Origin: Streptomyces tateyamensis
GTDB taxonomy: Bacteria > Actinomycetota > Actinomycetes > Streptomycetales > Streptomycetaceae
NCBI RefSeq assembly: GCF_003205575.1
Contig: NZ_PYBW01000038.1
Coordinates: 1-64,000, forward strand
DNA length: 64,000 nucleotides
Reading direction: 5' to 3'
Position 1 is the first letter of the stretch, and each line of letters opens with the position of its first letter. The notes below the pieces were generated by a model. That model saw only the letters and a program-made list of their open reading frames with translations. It had not been told where the DNA came from and made no database searches. A program made the position numbers and the translations under genes. This document shows positions 25,623-34,110 of the stretch, piece after piece.

Positions 25623-25652
25623 ATACTGGTAGATCCGCCGCCGACCCGTCAA
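25623..25652 (-). promoter_or_regulatory. Promoter of the leader peptide and cysteine dioxygenase operon
   Basis: On the minus strand TTGACG (25647-25652), 18 bp, CAGTAT (25623-25628). The start codon at 25615 follows 7 nt after the -10, which makes the transcript leaderless. Confidence 0.7.
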
Positions 25653-25762
25653 GCGGGCAGGCCGTGAATCGGGGTGGCGGAACGCACTCCACGGGGTCGG
25701 CAAGGGCCCTAGGGTGGTGGCGTGGGTGCGGCGACAGGGTCCGGCCCGGGTGGGGGGCCAGC

Positions 25763-26176
25763 ATGGACGTCGATGCCGCGAGCGCACTCACCCAGGCGGT
25801 CTCCGCCGTGGCCGGGGCCGCCGGCACCGCGGTCGGCAAGCAGGCCTGGGAGGCGCTGCAGCAGCTGGCCAAGCGCGCCTACCAGCGGGCCAGGCCCGGC
25901 GCCGAGCTGGACCTGGCGGCCGACGCACCGGTGGACCCGGCCGACGCACCGGTGGACCCGGCGGACGAGGAGCAGGTGCGGGTGCTGACCGGCACCCTGA
26001 TCGCGCGGTACGACCACGACCCGGAGCTGGCCCGCGACCTGGCCGGCTGGCTGAGCGAGCACGCCGGGTCGGTGCGGCTGGAGCAGGACAGCACCGTGAC
26101 CAACGTGGTCAGCGAAAACGCCCGGGTGGCCAAGTTGATCCAGGGCCGTGACTTCCACGGAACGATCAACCTGTGA
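25763..26176 (+). CDS. Small helical protein with RHIM/BASS-like C-terminal motif
   Basis: 137 aa, not a known enzyme. The N-terminal half is helical (ALTQAVSAVAGAAGTAVGKQ), then comes an exact 21-bp DNA duplication giving DAPVDPA twice, then a helical segment (EEQVRVLTGTLIARYDHDP). The last 25 residues, NVVSENARVAKLIQGRDFHG plus TINL, form Asn/Gln/Gly-rich beta hairpin-like sequence with an [I/V]-Q-x-G-type core, as in amyloid signalling motifs (RHIM, actinobacterial BASS3) that link sensor proteins to effectors. No partner NLR or effector is adjacent. Function inferred only. Confidence 0.5.
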   Translation: MDVDAASALTQAVSAVAGAAGTAVGKQAWEALQQLAKRAYQRARPGAELDLAADAPVDPADAPVDPADEEQVRVLTGTLIARYDHDPELARDLAGWLSEHAGSVRLEQDSTVTNVVSENARVAKLIQGRDFHGTINL

Positions 26177-26215
26177 GCCACCCGGGCGGGGGTTCCTGCC
26201 GGTTCTGACCAGAGG

Positions 26216-26431
26216 TCAGTTGTTCTGCGCGGCATCCGAGTCGGCGGCGGAGGCGGCGCTCTCCGCGGCGTCGACCTTCTGCTGCATGTCGGCCTGCTGG
26301 TCGCCGCCGGCCGGGGCGGCCGAGGTGGCCGGTGCGGCGGGTCGGCCCGCACCGCCCGTGGCGCCGCCGCAGGCCGTCAGGGCCACCGAGGCGACCAGGG
26401 CCGCGGCGGCCAGGGCGAGGGCGCGCTTCAC
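26216..26431 (-). CDS. Small Ala-rich lipoprotein
   Basis: 71 aa starting at a GTG that overlaps the preceding stop (AAGTGAAG). The signal KRALALAAAALVASVALTACGG has a lipobox (LTAC), so it is predicted to be a membrane-anchored lipoprotein. The rest is low-complexity Ala/Pro/Gly followed by a short helical Asp/Ala stretch. It is translationally coupled to the secreted helical protein upstream. No family recognised. Confidence 0.7.
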   Translation of the reverse strand: MKRALALAAAALVASVALTACGGATGGAGRPAAPATSAAPAGGDQQADMQQKVDAAESAASAADSDAAQNN

Positions 26432-26838
26432 TTGGCGTCGCCGCCCAGGCCCTGCGCGGTGCACCAGGTGGCGACCGACTTCAGATCGTTCTGACGGGTG
26501 GTCAGGGTCGGGGTCAGCGACTTGCGGAAGGTCAGCCGGTCGTTGAGGTAGGTGTAGATCTCGGTGTGGCCCTCCTGCTTGGCCAGGTCCACCCGCTGCT
26601 GCAGGCGGGCGATCGAACCGGCCTCGGTGACGGGGCCGTTGAGGCGGTCCAGCGCCTTGCCGATCCGGTCCTGCAGCTTGGGCAGGCGCTTGCAGATGCC
26701 CTTCGAGCCGTCACTGGTCGGGGTCGGCAGCACCTTCGGGCTCGGCGTGGCCGCCTGCGCGGGGGCCGCCGCCGCGAACAGCGTACCCCCGAGCACCAGG
26801 GCGCCCACTGCGGCGCCGGTCTTGCGGTAGGAGAGCAT
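26428..26838 (-). CDS. Small secreted helical protein
   Basis: 136 aa; the ATG at 26838 has GGAGGA at 6 nt. Signal peptide LSYRKTGAAVGALVLGGTLF, cleavage near AQAAT. The mature part is helical and charged (LPKLQDRIGKALDRLNGPV, then RLQQRVDLAKQEGHTEIY), with two Cys that could form a disulfide. It forms a two-gene unit with a lipoprotein and lies just downstream of a two-component system on the same strand, of which it may be a target. Function unknown. Confidence 0.75.
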   Translation of the reverse strand: MLSYRKTGAAVGALVLGGTLFAAAAPAQAATPSPKVLPTPTSDGSKGICKRLPKLQDRIGKALDRLNGPVTEAGSIARLQQRVDLAKQEGHTEIYTYLNDRLTFRKSLTPTLTTRQNDLKSVATWCTAQGLGGDAK

Positions 26839-26980
26839 GACGAGTCCTCCACTCACGTTCGTGTGTCCGGCGGGCCGGTCCCGCCCGGATGACAGGGACG
26901 GTAGAAGGCGTCCTTGTGGATTCCTTGTGAGGCGGGGATGACGCGGGCGCCGGGCCGCGGGGCCGCCCGGCGGGCGCCGG

Positions 26981-28422
26981 TCAGCGGTGCGGGCCGAACC
27001 AGGCCGGGCGGGTGGGGAGCGGGAGTGTGGGGGCCTGCGGGTCGACCAGCGGCAGCTGGACCTCGAAGCGGCAGCCCCGGCCGGTGGGCGGTTCGCCGAC
27101 CGTGATGGTGCCCCGGTGCAGCGCCACCTGCTGGGCGACCAGGGTCAGCCCCAGCCCCGAGCCCGGACTGCCCTGGCGGCGGTGGAAGCGGTCGAAGACG
27201 GCCGCGCGCTCGGCGGGCGCGATCCCCGGCCCCTCGTCGTCCACGGTCAGCACCGCCACCCGGCCCGCACGCCGCAGCCGCACCGCGATCCGGGCCGGCT
27301 CGCCGACCAGGTGGCCGTGCACCGCGGCGTTGAGCAGCAGGTTATCGCACAGGATCCGCAGCCCGGCGGCCCACCCGAACACCGCGGCCTCCCCCTCCAG
27401 CGCCAGCGTGACCGCCAACTCGGGCTGCCGTCGCCGCAGTTCGGCAGCCGCCGCGGCCACCGGCTCGGCCAGGTCGACCGGCCCGAAGGCCTCCTCCGCC
27501 ACCAGGTCGCCGCGCGAGAGGGTACGCAGCGCGGTCAGCAGGTCCAGCATCCGCCGGTGGTCGGCGCGCAGGTCGGCCAGGATCTCCTCCCGGTCCGCGG
27601 CCGGCAGCTGCGGGTGCGCGGCCAGCACGTCCAGGTTGGTCTGCAGGCCCATCAGCGGGGTCCGCAGCTCGTGCGAGGCCGCCGCGGAGAACGAGCGGGC
27701 CGTCTCCAGCGCCTGCGCCGTGCGCGCCGCCTGCTCGTCGTAGCGGGCCAGCGCGCTCTCCAGCGCGGCGGCCAGCTCGTCCACCTCGCCGACCCCGCTG
27801 CGCCGGTGCCCGAAACCGGCGGCCCCGGCCCGCGGGTCCAGCGCGGCGGCCCGCCGCCCGAGCCGGCTCAGCGGCGCGGTGGCCCGGCGGGCCAGCCCGT
27901 AGGCGAGCAGCCCGGAGAGGGGGGCGGCCACCGCGGCCACCAGGATGATCCGGTTGCGCACCGCGTCCACCTGCGGATTGGCCGCCGAGGCGGGCGCGGC
28001 CACCCAGAGCGTGCCGGGCTGGGCCCCGTTCACCGGCGCGGCCAGCACCCGCCAGCTGCGCCCGCCCGAGTGCACGGTCGTCGGCAGCGCGGCCGCCCCG
28101 GGAGCGGGCAGCGCGGTGGCCGCGGGCAGCGGGCCACCGGCGCTGACCGTGGCACCGCTCGCGTCCTCGACCAGCACGCCCACGTCCAGCGCGGCGTCCA
28201 GCAGCTTGCGGTGCTGGTTCTGCTCGACCTGGGTGCGGCCCTGGTGGTCGGCAGTGAGCAGGGTGCGCGCATTGGGCAGCACCGCCTGGGCCCGCCCACG
28301 CAGCTCGGCGTCCTGGGCCGCCCGCAGGTCGTGGGTGACCAGGCCGAGCAGCAGCACGCCCGCGCCGACCACCAGCAGCGGGACCACCACCGCGGCCCAC
28401 AGCGCGATCCGGGTGGCTAGCC

Positions 28423-28426
<4 letters not shown>
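26981..28426 (-). CDS. Sensor histidine kinase
   Basis: 481 aa. Two membrane segments (residues about 8-30 and 150-170) bracket an extracytoplasmic sensor region. HAMP follows, then the dimerisation domain with His252 in AASHELRTPLMGLQTNL and the ATPase domain with LRILCDNLLLNAAVHG (N box), DDEGPGIAPAE (G1) and GSGLGLTLV (G2). Its start overlaps the regulator stop by ATGA. The signal is unknown. Confidence 0.92.
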
Positions 28427-29136
<710 letters not shown>

Positions 29137-29231
29137 GCCCGTCCCTCTCACCCGTTCCAGGGCGGACCCGCCCGTTCCTGTGCGGCCCTACGGTCGCACG
29201 GTCCGATGAGAGTTTTCTCATCCAAACGTGA

Positions 29232-29261
29232 GGGGCCGGAACCGTTGCCGGTCCCGGCCCC
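29232..29261. terminator. Terminator of the S53 peptidase gene
   Basis: Arms at 29232-29244 and 29249-29261 pair at 12 of 13 positions with one G-U, around TTGC. It lies 20 bp past the peptidase stop on the minus strand. Confidence 0.78.
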
Positions 29262-29280
29262 CGAGGGCACTGCGGTCAGG

Positions 29281-29731
29281 TCAGGAGACGTTGAGCGCGG
29301 TGTCGTCGATGACGAAGCTGGTCTGCTGGCTGCTGTCCTCGGTGCCGGTGAACTTCAGGGTGACGCTCTGGCCGGCGTAGGAGGAGAGGTCGAAGGACTT
29401 CTGCACGTAGCCGGTGGCGGCGTTGACGTTGGAGTAGGTGGCGAGGGTGGTGGTGTTGGCGGCCACGGTCAGCTTGTCGTAGGCGGTCGAACCGGTTTCG
29501 GCGGTGTCGATGTGCAGCCAGAAGCTGAAGGTGGCCTTGCAGCCGGCCGGGATGGTGACGGTCTGCGAGAGGGTGTCGGTGTGGGTCGAGCCGTAGCCGT
29601 CCAGCCAGGCCTTCCAGCTGCCGGAGTGGGCGGCCTCGGAGGAGCTGTTGTCGACGACGCCGGTGGAGGCGGTCCACGGGGCGGCGCTACCGGTTTCGAA
29701 GCCGGCGTTGCCGAGCAATTGGGCGGCGGTG
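29281..29731 (-). repeat. Copy B of the shared C-terminal-domain repeat
   Basis: The 3' end of the S53 peptidase gene is nearly identical to 60-510 of the phosphoesterase gene. Differences are scattered and mostly change only synonymous or conservative positions, for example TVAANTTT against AVTANTTT. Confidence 0.9.
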
Positions 29732-31260
29732 CAGCCGGTGCCGCCGCCGCCCACGGTCCAGGAGAAGGTGGTGGAGCCGGTGGCGCCGGTGGGGTCCTTC
29801 GCGGTGACGGTCACGTTGTAGGGGCCCGCGGTGCTCGCGGTGCCGGAGATCAGGCCGGAGGTGCTGATCGACAGGCCGGTGGGCAGGCCGGTGGCCGAGT
29901 AGGTCAGGGTCTGGCCGGAGGCCGAGTCGCTGGCGCTGATCTGCAGGCTCACCGAGCCGCCGGTGGTGGTGGACTGGTTGCCCGGGCTGTTCACGGTGAC
30001 GGTGTTGCCGCCGGTGCTGCCGCCCGTGGTGAAGGCGGCGGTGCCGTTCGGGGTGCCCAGACCGGTCGGGCCGTCGTAGCCGGTGCCCGCGGTGCACAGG
30101 TAGGACGGGGAGCAGCTGCCGTTGTTGCCGCTGGTCACGTCGTTCAGCGCGCTGGTGTGCGCGTACGGGTACTTCGCCGGGTAGTCGCTGGCCCCCGGGG
30201 TGCCCGCGTCGGCGTAGACCGAGGCGATGATCGGCGAGGAGGCGGAGGTGCCGCCGTAGACCGCCCAGCCGGAGCCGCCGTAGGTCTGGTAGACCGCGAC
30301 GCCGGTGGCCGGGTCGGCGACCGCCGAGACGTCGGAGATGGTGCGCTTGGCGCAGCCCGTGTCGGTCTGCCAGCTCGGCTTGGCGTCGTAGGCCGAGCAG
30401 CCGGAGCCGGTGCCCTCGGTGGAGCTGGTGCTCCACACGGACTCGCTCCAACCACGGGCGCTGGAGTCGCGCTTGAGCGCGGTGCCGCCGACCGAGGTGA
30501 CGTACTTGGAGGCCGCCGGGTACTCGGCGCCGTACGCGGAGTCGCCCGCCGAGACGGTGATCGCCACGCCCGGGTGGTTGAAGTACTGGGTGTCCGAGGT
30601 GGTGTCGGTCGAGTCCTCGGAGCCGCCGTAGCTGTTGGAGACGAACTTCGCGCCCTGGGACACGGCCTGGTTGACCGAGGTGCCGAGGTCGCCCATGTTC
30701 GCCGAGGTGGCCTCGACCAGCAGGATGTGCGCGTTCGGTGCGACGGCCGAGACCATGTCCAGGTCGAGCGAGATCTCGCCGGCCCAACCACTGTCGGCGG
30801 TCGGGTAGTTGGTGCCGCCGTTCTGGTCGATCTTCTTGAAGCAGCCGTTCGCCGTGGTGCAGGCCGGCAGGCCGTACTGGGAGCGGTAGGCGGCCAGGTC
30901 GGACTCGGCGTTCGGGTCGTCCATCGCGTCCACGATGGCCACCGTCTGGCCGGACCCGCCGTTGCTCGGCAGCTTGTACGCGCTCTGCAGGTCGCTCGGG
31001 CCGAACCCGGAGGGCGTGGCGTTCGGGGTGAGCGCGTTCGGGCTCAGGTCGGTGCGCTTGAGGGCCAGGCAGGCCATCTGGCCGACGTGGGCCGGCTTGG
31101 CGCACGAGTGCTGGACGCTCACCTGGGGGGTGGCGGCCGCGTCGGCGGTGGCAGCGTGCGCGGTGGGCGCGAGCAGGCCGAGCACGGTCAGGCCGGCGGC
31201 GGGCAGCAGCGCGGTCAGCGCGCGCATCCGGCCTTTTCCGGCTGGGGAGTTGGTGTGCAA
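29281..31260 (-). CDS. Secreted S53 (sedolisin-type) serine peptidase with Ig-like and binding domains
   Basis: 659 aa. Signal peptide ([18 protein letters not shown]) with cleavage near AHAAT. The catalytic residues read as Glu162 and Asp166 ([13 protein letters not shown]), Asp in [13 protein letters not shown] and Ser339 (YGGTSASSP), the sedolisin arrangement. A propeptide, if present, is very short, as in other actinobacterial members of this group. An Ig-like repeat (about 420-505) and the 140-residue C-terminal domain shared with the phosphoesterase at position 60 follow. Extracellular acid-type endopeptidase is the inferred role. Confidence 0.88.
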   Translation of the reverse strand: MHTNSPAGKGRMRALTALLPAAGLTVLGLLAPTAHAATADAAATPQVSVQHSCAKPAHVGQMACLALKRTDLSPNALTPNATPSGFGPSDLQSAYKLPSNGGSGQTVAIVDAMDDPNAESDLAAYRSQYGLPACTTANGCFKKIDQNGGTNYPTADSGWAGEISLDLDMVSAVAPNAHILLVEATSANMGDLGTSVNQAVSQGAKFVSNSYGGSEDSTDTTSDTQYFNHPGVAITVSAGDSAYGAEYPAASKYVTSVGGTALKRDSSARGWSESVWSTSSTEGTGSGCSAYDAKPSWQTDTGCAKRTISDVSAVADPATGVAVYQTYGGSGWAVYGGTSASSPIIASVYADAGTPGASDYPAKYPYAHTSALNDVTSGNNGSCSPSYLCTAGTGYDGPTGLGTPNGTAAFTTGGSTGGNTVTVNSPGNQSTTTGGSVSLQISASDSASGQTLTYSATGLPTGLSISTSGLISGTASTAGPYNVTVTAKDPTGATGSTTFSWTVGGGGTGCTAAQLLGNAGFETGSAAPWTASTGVVDNSSSEAAHSGSWKAWLDGYGSTHTDTLSQTVTIPAGCKATFSFWLHIDTAETGSTAYDKLTVAANTTTLATYSNVNAATGYVQKSFDLSSYAGQSVTLKFTGTEDSSQQTSFVIDDTALNVS

Positions 31261-31827
31261 GGAGAACCCTCCGTGGGGGTCGGGGCACGCCTACCGGTGC
31301 CCGGGTGCGGGCATGGGGCGGAGCGGGCCCGGTGCTGGTGGATCTCGGCACGTGCGGACGGCCGGCAGCTGGTAGCCGCGGGCCGGGAGAGTGGTGCGGG
31401 GGAGGCGCTGTACGTGGGGAGTGCGCGGTTCGGGGCGTGGTCCCGCTGTCAAGACCATGACATGCGAGCGGCCCCACATCGCCGCCGTGGGGGCGGGCTG
31501 ATGTGGGGCCGACGTTAGTAGCCGTTGACGCGGGGCGGCAAGAAGGTGAGGCAAACCTTTGCCGGGACAAGAAGGTTAACTTGGCTGATCAGTGGGGGTG
31601 TTGATGGATCGCCGGGTCCTGCTGACAGGCAGTCGGGCCGCACCTGCGGGGCTGCTGGCCAGGCCCGCAGCCCGCGCGCCGGGGGAGGCCCCGACCGCAC
31701 GGGCCCCCGTCGGCGCGGCACACCGGACTGCCACACTCGGCGATCATTTCAGACGGGGATCCACGTTGACCGCACGATCGGTCAGGTTTGGGCCCGAGCC
31801 CCGGGTGGTTGACCGGGCCGGCGCCGC
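31261..31827. other. Long intergenic region with two dyads
   Basis: Upstream of the S53 gene and downstream of the tetR gene. It holds a 12-bp perfect inverted repeat (CGGCCCCACATC at 31469-31480 and complement at 31500-31511, 19-nt loop) and, at 31542-31560, a dyad with AAGGT and ACCTT that matches the actinobacterial iron-box consensus at 13 of 19 positions. Neither position fits an obvious promoter. Open frames here are not coding-like. Confidence 0.45.
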
Positions 31828-32427
31828 CTACCGGCCCTTCAGGCCCGACAGCAGCAATGACCACAGGGCCTCGAAGTCCGCCTTCGACCGCTCGGCGTCC
31901 GCCCACTCGGCGGCGTGCACCGGGTCGTGGAAGTGGGCGGTGGCCTGGAAGACCGCGTGGGCGGTGGTGGCGGTGTGACGGGCGGTGAACTCGCCCTGGT
32001 GGATGCCGTCCTGGATGATGTGGGAGATCTGGGCGGTCAGCGTGTAGAGGTGCGCCTCGACGGTGTGGCTGTTCTCGGCCACCAGGACCAGGTAGGTGGC
32101 GAACAGCTCCGGGTCGTCCAGGGCCTTCTTGCGCTTGGCGGCGAACAGGGTGGCCAGCCAGCGGTGCAGGCGCTCGCCGGCCGGGCCGGTCTCGACGGTG
32201 ATGGCGTGCAGGCTGTGGTGGGCCTGGTCCAGCCAGCGGGCCGTCACCGCCTCCCGCAGGGAGGCCTTGCTGCGGAAGTGGCGGTAGACGCTGCCGTGGC
32301 TGACGCCGAGGGCGCGGGCGACGTCCACCACGGTGGCCTTGGTCGGGCCGAACCGCCGCAGGACGTCCTCCGCCGCGCTCAGGATCTGCTCGGGGGTGAG
32401 GGAACTGTCGGAGGTCACGGGAGGCAC
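31828..32427 (-). CDS. TetR-family repressor of the aldo/keto reductase operon
   Basis: 199 aa. N-terminal HTH: ILSAAEDVLRRFGPTKATVV and ARALGVSHGSVYRHF. The C-terminal domain (HRWLATLFAAKRKKALDDPE) is of the type seen in AKR- or quinone-responsive TetRs. It lies 11 bp downstream of the aldo/keto reductase gene and surely shares its promoter, whose -35 region is buried in a 38-bp palindrome, so a negative feedback loop is expected. Confidence 0.9.
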   Translation of the reverse strand: MPPVTSDSSLTPEQILSAAEDVLRRFGPTKATVVDVARALGVSHGSVYRHFRSKASLREAVTARWLDQAHHSLHAITVETGPAGERLHRWLATLFAAKRKKALDDPELFATYLVLVAENSHTVEAHLYTLTAQISHIIQDGIHQGEFTARHTATTAHAVFQATAHFHDPVHAAEWADAERSKADFEALWSLLLSGLKGR

Positions 32428-32438
32428 GATCCTTACTC

Positions 32439-33467
32439 TTACTGCTCGCTGTCGAGGTGGGCCATCTGTGCGGCAGCGTACCGCTCACCGGCGGCGGCAC
32501 CGGCCGGGACGGCGGCCTCGATGGCGGCCAGGTCGGCCGGGTCGAGCTGGACCCGCAGGGCGCCGAGCGCCTCGTCGAGCCGCTCGCGGCGGCGGGCGCC
32601 GACCAGCGGGACGATGTCCTCGCCGCGCGAGGCCACCCAGGCGATGGCGACCTGGGCGACGGTGGCGCCCTTGGCCTCGGCGATCCGGCGCAGCTGCTCC
32701 ACCAGGTCCAGGTTGCGGGTCAGGTTGTCGCCCTGGAAGCGGGGGCTGTGGCCGCGGAAGTCGGTGCCGGCCAGCTCGCGGCCCGCCGACCAGTGGCCGC
32801 TGAGCAGGCCGCGGGAGAGCACGCCGTAGGCGGTGACGCCGATGCCGAGCTCGCGGGCGGCGGGCAGCACCTCGGCCTCGAGCGAGCGGGAGAGCAGCGA
32901 GTACTCGATCTGCAGGTCGCTGATCGGGTGCACGGCGGCGGCCCGGCGCAGGGTGGCGGCGCCGACCTCGGAGAGGCCGATGTGCCGGACGTAGCCGGCC
33001 TTCACCAGCTCGGCGATGGCGCCGACGGTCTCCTCGATCGGGACCGCCGGGTCCAGGCGGGCGGGGCGGTAGATGTCGACGTGGTCGGTGCGCAGGCGGC
33101 GCAGGGTGTAGGCGAGCGCGGTTTTGGTGGCGGCGGGCGAGGCGTCGTAGCCGAGCCAGGCGCCGTCCGGGCCGCGCTGGGCGCCGAACTTGACGCTGAT
33201 CTGGACGGACTCGCGGTCGCGGCCGCGCAGCGCGTCGTGGATCAGCAGCTCGTTGTGGCCCATGCCGTAGAAGTCGCCGGTGTCGATCAGGGTCACGCCC
33301 GCGTCCAGCGCGGCGTGCACGGTGGCGATGCTCTCGGCCTCGTCGGCCGGGCCGTAGAGGTCGGACATGCCCATGGCGCCGAGGCCGAGGACGGAGGTGA
33401 TCGGACCGGTGGCGCCGAGCCGGCGGGTGGGGAGGGCGGGGAGGGGAGCGGGGGTGGAGGGGGACAT
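32439..33467 (-). CDS. Aldo/keto reductase
   Basis: 342-aa (beta/alpha)8 NADPH-dependent reductase. Catalytic Asp and Tyr in TLIDTGDFYGMGHNE and Lys in QISVKFGAQRG; NADP-binding VPLVGARRRERLDEAL near the end. The ATG at 33467 has GGAG upstream. It resembles the YakC/AKR13 branch that reduces aldehydes and methylglyoxal-like compounds. First gene of an operon with tetR; repression by that TetR is inferred from the operator. Confidence 0.9.
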   Translation of the reverse strand: MSPSTPAPLPALPTRRLGATGPITSVLGLGAMGMSDLYGPADEAESIATVHAALDAGVTLIDTGDFYGMGHNELLIHDALRGRDRESVQISVKFGAQRGPDGAWLGYDASPAATKTALAYTLRRLRTDHVDIYRPARLDPAVPIEETVGAIAELVKAGYVRHIGLSEVGAATLRRAAAVHPISDLQIEYSLLSRSLEAEVLPAARELGIGVTAYGVLSRGLLSGHWSAGRELAGTDFRGHSPRFQGDNLTRNLDLVEQLRRIAEAKGATVAQVAIAWVASRGEDIVPLVGARRRERLDEALGALRVQLDPADLAAIEAAVPAGAAAGERYAAAQMAHLDSEQ

Positions 33468-33546
33468 AGGGTGCTCCGGATCTGTCGCGGGGGAGGCGTG
33501 TCGGGATGACGGCAGGGGGACGACGGGCGAGCCCCTTGCGATGACA

Positions 33547-33597
33547 ACTATGGCATGACGGCTGACAGATTTCAATATCTGTCAGCCGTCATCTGTC
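33547..33597 (-). promoter_or_regulatory. AKR-tetR promoter with perfect 16-bp-arm operator
   Basis: On the minus strand TTGAAA (33570-33575), 17 bp, CATAGT (33547-33552). A perfect inverted repeat covers 33555-33592: arm ATGACGGCTGACAGAT, six-base spacer TTCAAT, exact complement. A third half-site ATCTGTC recurs at 33591-33597, 14 bp from the one at 33577-33583. The operator covers the -35 and the spacer, so binding would block RNA polymerase directly. Confidence 0.85.
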
Positions 33598-33727
33598 GAA
33601 GCGCGCGGGGACTCGAGGGTGTTGGTGGGCGCAGGAGGCGAGGAGTGGCGGGGCAGCCGCTCCCGGCTTCGGCGTTTGACGGCTGCTTCGTGGCGCACAT
33701 TTCGGCGCTGAGGAGGGCCGACTTCGC

Positions 33728-33832
33728 AGCCTCGATGTCCGGGTCATCCAGCCTGATCCGCTGCTCGCCAACCAGTTGGAGCGTCGCGGTGGAAACGAAG
33801 ACCTTGGTCGCCACCTGCTTGCTGCTGTCGGT
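33728..33832 (-). pseudogene. Fragment of a serine hydrolase (beta-lactamase family) gene
   Basis: The minus strand encodes SSKQVATKVFVSTATLQLVG then EQRIRLDDPDIEAA, clearly related to the SVTKTFVATAVLQLVEEG-RLDDP region of class C beta-lactamase-like hydrolases. Only about 35 codons survive, and the catalytic SxxK (SVTK) is altered to QVATK. The flanks are unrelated. It is a gene relic. Confidence 0.6.
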
Positions 33833-34110
33833 GAGCCGGCTCGCCTCCCGGGCGACGGTCCGGCGCCCCGAGGCCCCGGACGGCATCGACGGTCACGATC
33901 GGACGTAGCGCCAGGTCCCGCCCGGTGCCGGCCTCCGACCGCTCGGATCGGCCGTATGCGTACGCAGGGTGGAGCCCCGACGCCCATCCGTGCGTGCCCT
34001 CTTGACGCCCCCTCAGTCACTCCCTACCGTCGGCGTCTGATCGGTTCTGTTTGTTACGGCCACCCAAACCGATCACAACCAATCATCCCCCATGGGAGGA
34101 CCACCCCCGA

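Noticed and set aside
31592..31978. 128-codon plus-strand frame before tetR
   Set aside because: Runs antisense into the tetR gene, Arg/Ala/Pro-rich, no domain; not a gene.
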